From Alphaproteobacteria bacterium (GTDB lineage: Bacteria; Pseudomonadota; Alphaproteobacteria; JABAAW01): a DNA stretch of 22,101 bases. Position numbers and translations under genes: made by a program. Location of the stretch: NCBI GenBank assembly GCA_014238625.1, contig JABAAS010000003.1, positions 5,764 to 27,864 of the forward strand. Direction: 5' to 3'. The notes under the pieces are model-generated. The model ran no database searches and was not told the origin of the DNA. It saw only the letters and a list, made by a program, of their open reading frames with translations. Below are positions 16,888 to 22,101 of the stretch, one piece after another (positions within the stretch are counted from its first letter, which is position 1; every line of letters begins with the position of its first letter).

Positions 16888-17191
16888 CGACCAATATTAA
16901 TTAAATAGCAGTAGAGGCTATCTATACCTTCATTTAGAAAAAACAATAAAGTCCGATTCTACGAGATTGCGAAGTCGTTGGTTAGTATATTATTTAAAAT
17001 ATCCTTATAGTTTGGAATGATTGCTCAAGACTACCACTTAAACTAATGCAAGAAGGTAGTGAAGTAAGATAATGCGAATCATCTAATGCCAATCATTCCG
17101 CGCTCATAGCTACATCTTCGTCAAATGCCTTATTGCCAGAGCCTGATTGCAGGTTGCCTACATTAAAGGCTTTTGCTAGCCTCAGCCTGCG
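16888..17191. other. Divergent intergenic region between uvrA and pgi, with inverted and direct repeats
   Basis: These 304 bases must hold the promoters of uvrA (leftward) and pgi (rightward). For uvrA, a TATAGA on the minus strand near 16922-16927 is a possible -10 with a poor -35. A very AT-rich stretch lies at about 16985-17005. The right half carries the repeat cluster listed at 17014-17099. No open frame with a ribosome site, no tRNA and no GTTC-N7-GTTC box were found. Confidence 0.45.
17014..17099. repeat. Nested inverted repeats with a tandem near-repeat
   Basis: GGAATGATTG (17014-17023) and CAATCATTCC (17090-17099) are perfect 10-bp inverted repeats 66 bases apart. Inside them ACTACC (17030-17035) and GGTAGT (17055-17060) form a second pair. 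The right side also has two near-identical 13-mers, TAATGCGAATCAT and TAATGCCAATCAT, 15 bases apart. The arrangement could be a structured leader, a protein-binding site, or a remnant of a small inverted-repeat element. It lies 93-178 bases upstream of the pgi start. Confidence 0.45.
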
Positions 17192-18868
17192 ATGTTGCAA
17201 GAACAAAAAATATGGCAAGAAATATGGCAAGAGCTTGGGAGACATTGCAAACGCTTGCAAAAAATTCCGCTCGCCGAACTCTACGATAGCAACCCTAAAC
17301 GAGCACGCGACTATAGAGAAAATTGCGGTGAGCTGACCTTCGATTACTCGCGCAACTTGCTCGATGATGATTCTCGAGCTTGCCTTTTCAAACTCGTAGA
17401 GACTATCAATTTGCCCGAAAAAATTAACGCGATGATGCGCGGCGCAACCGTCAACTACAGCGAGCAGCAAGCAGCTCTACATACAGCACTGCGTAGCAAA
17501 AGCAAAATACCTATACTCTCGCCAATAGGGCAAGACGAACGCCATCTTTTCGCTAAAGTGCGGCGGGACTGCAAGAACTTCACTCGCGCCTTCAACGATG
17601 GAGATATACGCAACGCCCAAGGCATGCCGCTAACGCATATCGTGCATGTTGGTGTCGGAGGCTCGGAAATAGGGACTAGACTTTTATTCGACGCTCTAAA
17701 AATGCAGCAACGCAAAATAAAGAAAGAAGCGACTCTGTCATTTATATCCGACCTAGGAGGAGTCCAACGCAAAGAAACCCTAACTCGGCTAAACCCTAGC
17801 CGATGCCTATTCCTACTAGTGTCAAAAAGCTTTCGCACCGAAGAAACGCTACATAACGCAAAGGAAATATATCGTTGGATGCAAAAAAGCCTAGGCACAG
17901 CAGCAGAACTAGAACGCCATTTCATCGCCATTACCGCTGCGCCCAACCTCGTACGAAAAGCCGATATCGGCGTGAAAATACCAGCAGAGCAAATTTTGCT
18001 CATTCCCGAAAGCGTAGGAGGCAGGTATTCCGTTTGGTCAGCTGTTAGCCTCTCTGTACAAATGATGCTCGGAACTAATATCTTTGAGCAATTTCTAAAC
18101 GGTGCCGAGCACGCCGATAGTCATTTCATAAAAAGACCTCTACAACATAATATACCCGTGGTAATGGCTCTGCTGGGAATCTGGTATCGCAACCTATGCA
18201 AGCATAACTCACACGCCATCATCCCATACGACCATCGATTACGCAGGCTACCTAATTTTTTGCAGCAACTAGAAATGGAATCTGGAGGGAAAAGTCGCTC
18301 TGAAATCGGAGAGCTCCTCGCAAGAAAAAATTCTCCTTTGTTATGGGGAGCGCAAGGCACAAACGCACAGCACAGCCTCTTTCAATGGATACATCAAGCG
18401 AGAGAAAAGCTAACAATCGATTTCTTCATAGCCGCACGAGGCTTTGATAAAAAAAGCCATCGCAAACTCAGTGCTCATTGCCTCGCGCAAATGGAAACGC
18501 TGATGCGCGGAAAAAATAGCGAAACCATGCAGGAGACACGCAAAGAGACGGTTTTGGAAAAGCGCATAGCTCTGCATTGCAAGCTCGAAGGTAATCAAGC
18601 CTCTAACCTTTTTATCTATCGAAGCTTATCGCCCTATAACCTTGGCATGATACTCGCGTTCTACGAGCATAAAGTCTTCGTGCAAAGCCTATTGTGGAAA
18701 ATTAACCCTTTTGATCAGTGGGGAGTGGAGGCTGGGAAAAAACTCGCACAAGACTTGGCTCCCATGCTCGAAGGTAAAATAAACCCAACAACGACATCCT
18801 TGCGCGACTCTATCGAACTTTGGCAGGCTAGTGGTTGTAAGGGCAAAGGAAAGCAAAAAAACCGATGA
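17192..18868 (+). CDS. pgi: Glucose-6-phosphate isomerase
   Basis: A 558-residue Pgi, interconverting glucose 6-phosphate and fructose 6-phosphate in the cytoplasm. Family landmarks in order are VGVGGSEIGTRLLFDAL (sugar phosphate loop), LVSKSFRTEETLHNA, SVGGRYSVWSAVSLSVQ (Pgi signature 1 region), LEMESGGKSRS, GTNAQHSLFQWIHQ, and FDQWGVEAGKKLA (Pgi signature 2). The expected catalytic residues are present: E363 in MESGGK, H394 in NAQHS and K516 in EAGKK. Small departures from consensus (MESNGK to MESGGK, TNGQH to TNAQH, GSDLGP to GSEIGT) suggest a divergent lineage but not loss of activity. An in-frame stop lies shortly upstream, so the ATG at 17192 is the first possible ATG start; no clear Shine-Dalgarno precedes it. 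Monocistronic by context. Confidence 0.95.
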   Translation: MLQEQKIWQEIWQELGRHCKRLQKIPLAELYDSNPKRARDYRENCGELTFDYSRNLLDDDSRACLFKLVETINLPEKINAMMRGATVNYSEQQAALHTALRSKSKIPILSPIGQDERHLFAKVRRDCKNFTRAFNDGDIRNAQGMPLTHIVHVGVGGSEIGTRLLFDALKMQQRKIKKEATLSFISDLGGVQRKETLTRLNPSRCLFLLVSKSFRTEETLHNAKEIYRWMQKSLGTAAELERHFIAITAAPNLVRKADIGVKIPAEQILLIPESVGGRYSVWSAVSLSVQMMLGTNIFEQFLNGAEHADSHFIKRPLQHNIPVVMALLGIWYRNLCKHNSHAIIPYDHRLRRLPNFLQQLEMESGGKSRSEIGELLARKNSPLLWGAQGTNAQHSLFQWIHQAREKLTIDFFIAARGFDKKSHRKLSAHCLAQMETLMRGKNSETMQETRKETVLEKRIALHCKLEGNQASNLFIYRSLSPYNLGMILAFYEHKVFVQSLLWKINPFDQWGVEAGKKLAQDLAPMLEGKINPTTTSLRDSIELWQASGCKGKGKQKNR

Positions 18869-18919
18869 GAAGCTCAAGCTCAGAAGAAGTAAAAATACGG
18901 CTCGCTAAAATAGATTATC

Positions 18920-19390
18920 CTAGTTAGCAAGAACGCCAGAAACTTTTTTGCGAGCAAGAGTAATGAAATGATCCTTCGCGCTAGACCATTTTCGGCGCAC
19001 GCTAGCACTATAGTTCATGTACAGCTTACCCTGATAAACCGTCCATTGTTTAGGCGCGCCTCGCACCGCGTAGCCCTGCGAAATTCCATATGCACAATAA
19101 CCGCCAAACTGCGGCGCGTAGGAACTCGGATTCGAGAGAAACAGAGCGCGATTCTCTGCGCTAGCGAAGCGCCATTCAGCCTCACCCCAACGAGTGGAAT
19201 AACTACCACTACCCGCAACCGCACGACTATCCTTAAAGTACGCAACAGCATCGTAACCCTCTAACGCCAAGCCATCCCTCGTGTAAAAACGAGGCTTACC
19301 TTCAGCGGAAGGTGAGAAAGAAACACTGAGCGTAAGTAATAGAAACGCGAAAATCAGCGTAAAATTTTTGAAAAAGATATTGCCCTTCAT
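18920..19390 (-). CDS. Exported YHS-domain protein
   Basis: A 156-residue protein with a signal peptide (Lys-containing start, hydrophobic stretch to about residue 25, likely cleavage after SAEG) and one YHS-type domain. Family landmarks are GLALEGYDAVAYF, the AEWRFASAENRALFLSNPSSYAPQFGGYCAYGISQGY run split across residues about 70-105, APKQWTVYQGKLYMNYS and a Trp-containing tail. YHS domains often bind copper or other metals; this exported form is a widespread but poorly characterised protein. I choose the ATG at 19390 instead of the GTG at 19399, because AGGTG lies six bases before the ATG and includes that GTG. It lies downstream of the TlyA-like gene by 91 bp and converges on pgi. Confidence 0.88.
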   Translation of the reverse strand: MKGNIFFKNFTLIFAFLLLTLSVSFSPSAEGKPRFYTRDGLALEGYDAVAYFKDSRAVAGSGSYSTRWGEAEWRFASAENRALFLSNPSSYAPQFGGYCAYGISQGYAVRGAPKQWTVYQGKLYMNYSASVRRKWSSAKDHFITLARKKVSGVLAN

Positions 19391-19481
19391 AACTAACACC
19401 TATCTGGTTGTGCAAACGCTACAAACGCCACTGTATCATAGCATTAATTCATCCCCAAAGTTAGCACAAGATTGAATTGGA

Positions 19482-20252
19482 TTAAGTTGTCAAATGCTCC
19501 GCACCTATCACGATGCTACGCACAGATTGCTCAGCTGCAATGTAAGGGGAAGGCAGAGCCCCCAAAACACGCCAGCTACCCAATCCTTCGATATGCTGCT
19601 TCACCTCCATAGAAATTCTACGCATCAAAGTGCGGTCAGCCTGCTTGTTATCCAAAGACATATAAACTTCGTCTGGATATTCGATCTCTGGATATATGAA
19701 AGCCAAAAGCCAACAGCTAGGAGAGGCAAAACGTTGTATATGCTGCAGAAGATCATTAACTTTAGCCGATTTGCTATCTACTATAATTACGGACAAGGGA
19801 AATGGAAGGAATCCTCGATGCAGATGACGCAAATCGACGTCTTGCAAAATGCTTACACGAGGGTCGTTCGTAAGAGAAAAATCTGGCTGGCCGTCAATGT
19901 TAATCGCAAAAACGCGCCTGATACCATTCTCAAGCAAAACTTTTGTGCAATCTCCTTCGGTCATACCCAAGTCGACAGCGATTCGACCTCTTGCAGAAAA
20001 GCGAAATTTATGCATCGCATAGGACAGATTCGAGCAACAATTTGTCTCATCCTGCATAGGGCTGGCCGCAATACGCAGAGGAACCGCCTCCGAAACCATC
20101 TCACCTATATTACTGATGCAGTGCTTGCCGAAGAAAACACGCCGCTCCTCGATCAGCTGTTGCGCATGCCAGCGGTTGCGCGCTAGGCGCTGCTGTAGCA
20201 GAGCATTAATAACACTGATAGCGCGAGCATCTAGCTCTACTAGTGTGTCCAT
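19482..20252 (-). CDS. TlyA-like protein with degenerate rRNA methyltransferase site
   Basis: A 256-residue protein with the TlyA/FtsJ architecture: an N-terminal S4-like RNA-binding part (about 15-60; LLQQRLARNRWHAQQLIEERRVFFGK) and a Rossmann methyltransferase domain (about 88-195). The SAM motif is recognisable but altered (GRIAVDLGMTEGDCTKVLL, where the family has DVGASTGGFTDVLL), followed by the DPRVSIL strand that TlyA proteins share. Of the K-D-K-E tetrad, D159 (VIIVDSK) is kept. The segment that is LIKPQFE in the family reads FIYPEIE (Y187 in place of Lys), the SRGGLKL segment is not recognisable, and the C-terminal Glu position appears to be Arg. Activity as a 2'-O-methyltransferase is therefore doubtful. 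Codon reading is intact, so it is not a simple pseudogene. Confidence 0.65.
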   Translation of the reverse strand: MDTLVELDARAISVINALLQQRLARNRWHAQQLIEERRVFFGKHCISNIGEMVSEAVPLRIAASPMQDETNCCSNLSYAMHKFRFSARGRIAVDLGMTEGDCTKVLLENGIRRVFAINIDGQPDFSLTNDPRVSILQDVDLRHLHRGFLPFPLSVIIVDSKSAKVNDLLQHIQRFASPSCWLLAFIYPEIEYPDEVYMSLDNKQADRTLMRRISMEVKQHIEGLGSWRVLGALPSPYIAAEQSVRSIVIGAEHLTT

Positions 20253-20263
20253 ACCAAAACTTC

Positions 20264-20303
20264 CTTCCGTGCTGTGTCTTTGTTGTTATAGTTGCGACGG
20301 AAG
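20264..20303 (-). promoter_or_regulatory. Leader hairpin overlapping the ribosome site of the TlyA-like gene
   Basis: On the minus strand CTTCCGT (20303 to 20297) pairs perfectly with ACGGAAG (20270 to 20264), with a 26-base loop. The right arm overlaps GGAAGGAAG, the purine-rich ribosome site that ends seven bases before the ATG at 20252. Folding would hide part of that site, so translation could respond to RNA structure. No T-run follows, so a terminator for the upstream gene is unlikely. Confidence 0.3.
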
Positions 20304-20394
20304 CTCGTGCGCCATGCAGGATATATAAGCAGAATATGTAGTTTAGACACTATCCAGTGCCATAGACTAAAATTGCCCTGTGAGATTACCCTGC

Positions 20395-20973
20395 TTAACG
20401 CACCAACTTAGATATTAACTTAAAATTTTCTCCCTCCGATGTTTTTTGCAAGTCGAATAGTAGCATTTCAACGCTAACAACTCCTATGCCGATTTGTTGC
20501 ATGCATGATAACGCACAACTGTGATCTCTTGACGAACGCGATGTTGTAGCATCGCCAACGACTACAACACGATAGCCACGATTGTATAAATCCCGCGCAC
20601 TCTGCCAAACGCAGATATGAGTCTCTATACCGCTAATCAGAATCGTTGATCGAGACTTATCGTTAATTTTTTCTATAAAAGCACTGTCATCGGCAACCGA
20701 AAAACAACGCTTCTCGCAAACCTCAACATCCTCGACATACAAATCCTGTAGACTAGCGGCGGTCTTACCCAACCCTTGCGGGTATTGCTCTGAAACTAAA
20801 AGAGGAATAGAGAACAACTCCAAAGCGCGCAACAACCTAGCATTACTTGCCAGCATATCATCGCATTCTGCCATTGCAGGCAATAACCTCTCCTGTACAT
20901 CGATCAGCAAGAATAAACAATCCGCAGGCTGTAAGCGTTGCAACATAACCCTGTTGGGAGTAGTCAATGCCAT
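20395..20973 (-). CDS. Isochorismatase-family cysteine hydrolase
   Basis: A 192-residue cytoplasmic hydrolase of the isochorismatase/nicotinamidase fold. The Asp-Lys-Cys triad is in place: D25 in LLIDVQERL, K88 in EVCEKRCFS and C121 in SGIETHICVWQSARDL. The cis-peptide/segment before the nucleophile and the tail (VVVVGDATTSRSSRDH, then a variable segment and FKLISKLV) match the ISOC1/ISOC2-type hydrolases more closely than nicotinamidases, which have a metal-binding His cluster that I do not see. Substrate unknown. A GAGG lies about five bases before the ATG. It follows sppA by 48 bp and precedes the TlyA-like gene by 142 bp, all on the minus strand. Confidence 0.9.
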   Translation of the reverse strand: MALTTPNRVMLQRLQPADCLFLLIDVQERLLPAMAECDDMLASNARLLRALELFSIPLLVSEQYPQGLGKTAASLQDLYVEDVEVCEKRCFSVADDSAFIEKINDKSRSTILISGIETHICVWQSARDLYNRGYRVVVVGDATTSRSSRDHSCALSCMQQIGIGVVSVEMLLFDLQKTSEGENFKLISKLVR

Positions 20974-21021
20974 TCAACCTCTATACTCGAGCCTATCTAT
21001 ATCAACGCCAATAGAAAGAGC

Positions 21022-22101
21022 TTAAGGCATAAGTAAGATTCTTGGTGCGCTAAGAACACCGCTACGCAAAACAAGCGGAGCAACCTCGTTCAACGCCTGA
21101 TCACGCAAAGGCTGAGGTAATAGCGGTAGCAAGCCATGCAACGTCGCCGCGCCGGACTTACCTTGTTGTGATTGAGAAAAGAAAGCTCGGCGGAGCATAC
21201 GATTGAGGCGAAGGGCGAAAGAACCATCCCTAGGATATGGTAGAAACAGAACCTGTTCCGCAGGCTGTTGCAACCGATCCGCCATCCATTGTCGAGCAGC
21301 GGCGTAACCACCCAAATCATCGGCAAGCCCGTTTGCAACGGCTTGCTCGCCAAGCCAAATACGACCGCCTGCTAGCTGTTCCACACGAGGGCTGTCAAGG
21401 TTGCGCGAGTCCGCCACCTTACCAGTAAAGTCCGCATAGATAACGTCCATTGCGCCAGAAAGAGCCTCTAGATCCGAGTCCGTATAGGGATCTAATAGAG
21501 AATGCATTGTGCTATCGCTTCCGCTCTGCACGACACTCCAACCAACGCCCCAGCGTTGCCAAAAGTCGCGCGTTGAAATTTTACCTGCAAAAACGCCTAT
21601 CGAGCCAGTAACCGTTAAGGGTTGCGCGAAAACATATTCGCCCGCCATCGCAATATAGTAACCGCCAGAAGCAGCTGTATCACCCATGACAACAACAACT
21701 GGCTTACGCTCACGCAAGCGCTTTATCTCGTGATAGATAATATCGGAAGCAGCATAGTCGCCACCAGGGCTATCGATGTGCAAAATGACCCCTTGAAAGC
21801 TATCATCCCGCGCAAGTCGGCGCAAAAGGTGCGTCGCGTATCTTGCCGAAATCGTATATTCTCCATCCGCCACCCCCCATTTATCATCCGGGCGGCTTTG
21901 CCTTATCTCACCGCGGAAATTAAGCAAAGCAACTCGTAGTATAGAATCACTATCCGCTGGTGAAGGAGAGCTTACCTCCGTCATAGCTTCTTGCTCTTCA
22001 CCCTTATCATCAGTTTCTTCTGCCACTTCTTGCTCTTCACCCGTATCATCGGTTTCTTCTGCCACTTCTTGCTCTGATGCTTGCTGCTCGTTTTGTTCTT
22101 G
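21022..22101 (-). CDS. sppA: Signal peptide peptidase SppA (protease IV), C-terminal half; N-terminus off right edge
   Basis: The frame is open to the right edge (12 further codons before the GTG at 22065), so the start lies outside the window. What is seen is one S49 protease domain: VALLNFRGEI, VILHIDSPGGDYAASDIIYHEI, VVVVMGDTAASGGYYIAMAG with the nucleophile serine codon at 21667-21669, and TGSIGVFAGK. The tail (QLAGGRIWLGEQAVANGLADDLGGY, WMADRLQQPAEQVLFLPYP) resembles the C-terminal half of the 67-kDa E. coli SppA. In that long form the catalytic lysine lies in the N-terminal half, and indeed no Lys follows the serine at the usual short-form position (SGSDSTMHSLLDPY). SppA is an inner-membrane enzyme degrading cleaved signal peptides. 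The Glu/Gln/Asp-rich segment at the right edge would be the linker between halves. Confidence 0.88.
   Translation of the reverse strand, partial: QEQNEQQASEQEVAEETDDTGEEQEVAEETDDKGEEQEAMTEVSSPSPADSDSILRVALLNFRGEIRQSRPDDKWGVADGEYTISARYATHLLRRLARDDSFQGVILHIDSPGGDYAASDIIYHEIKRLRERKPVVVVMGDTAASGGYYIAMAGEYVFAQPLTVTGSIGVFAGKISTRDFWQRWGVGWSVVQSGSDSTMHSLLDPYTDSDLEALSGAMDVIYADFTGKVADSRNLDSPRVEQLAGGRIWLGEQAVANGLADDLGGYAAARQWMADRLQQPAEQVLFLPYPRDGSFALRLNRMLRRAFFSQSQQGKSGAATLHGLLPLLPQPLRDQALNEVAPLVLRSGVLSAPRILLMP
21987..22075 (-). repeat. 39-bp tandem repeat in the SppA acidic linker
   Basis: Two nearly identical 39-bp units (21987-22025 and 22026-22064) and 11 bases of a third encode VAEETDDTGEEQE and VAEETDDKGEEQE, followed on the coding strand by the conserved protease domain. 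The units differ at only two or so bases, so the acidic stretch arose by recent in-frame duplication and may vary in copy number. Confidence 0.9.

Noticed and set aside
19391..19399. GTG at 19399 as start of the YHS protein
   Set aside because: This GTG is part of the AGGTG ribosome site serving the ATG at 19390.
19494..20186. A 230-codon open frame on the plus strand, antisense to the TlyA-like gene
   Set aside because: No ribosome site, no recognisable domain, and a composition typical of an antisense shadow; the minus-strand frame has clear TlyA-like motifs and a good ribosome site.
22065..22101. GTG at 22065 as the true start of sppA
   Set aside because: The frame stays open to the window edge with the same acidic composition, and the GTG lies at a repeat boundary without a ribosome site or membrane anchor; the gene is better treated as truncated by the window.

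Overview
The window looks like chromosomal DNA from an alphaproteobacterium; I cannot name the order. The best evidence is lexA. Its product has the alphaproteobacterial LexA sequence style, and its promoter contains a perfect GTTC-N7-GTTC box, the SOS operator typical of that class rather than the gamma-proteobacterial CTG-N10-CAG. UvrA carries a Cys-to-Ser change in its first zinc site that I recall from alphaproteobacterial UvrAs. A CobN subunit indicates the aerobic (cobaltochelatase) cobalamin route. I see no tRNA, rRNA, CRISPR array, transposase, integrase or phage gene.

Layout from left to right. (1) Minus strand: chaC-like gamma-glutamylcyclotransferase, then cobN running off the left edge. 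(2) Plus strand: an orphan sugar-type periplasmic binding protein, then an RluC/RluD-family pseudouridine synthase. (3) Minus strand: a GldF-like ABC permease, a GldG-like auxiliary protein and a fatty acid hydroxylase/sterol desaturase family enzyme, tightly spaced. (4) A 311-bp gap holding what looks like a decayed small gene. (5) Minus strand: lexA with an SOS box overlapping its promoter. (6) Plus strand: soluble lytic transglycosylase and moaB, nine bases apart. (7) Minus strand: uvrA, a GldA-like ABC ATPase and a secreted protein with ten Sel1 repeats. (8) Plus strand: pgi. (9) Minus strand: C-terminal half of a long-form SppA protease (N-terminus off the right edge), an isochorismatase-family hydrolase, a degenerate TlyA-like protein and an exported YHS-domain protein.

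The genes are mainly housekeeping: DNA repair (lexA, uvrA), envelope maintenance (lytic transglycosylase, SppA, Gld-type ABC system), cofactors (cobN, moaB), RNA modification (pseudouridine synthase), central carbon (pgi) and glutathione turnover (chaC). The GldA-like ATPase lies about 5 kb from the permease and auxiliary protein, although the three usually form one operon; the likeliest reading is one transporter encoded at two sites.

I do not see a clear undescribed system. The items most worth checking are the TlyA-like protein that appears to have lost most of its catalytic tetrad, the split Gld-type transporter coupled to a lipid hydroxylase, the decayed gene at 7910-8135, and the charged low-complexity inserts that recur in otherwise conserved enzymes.
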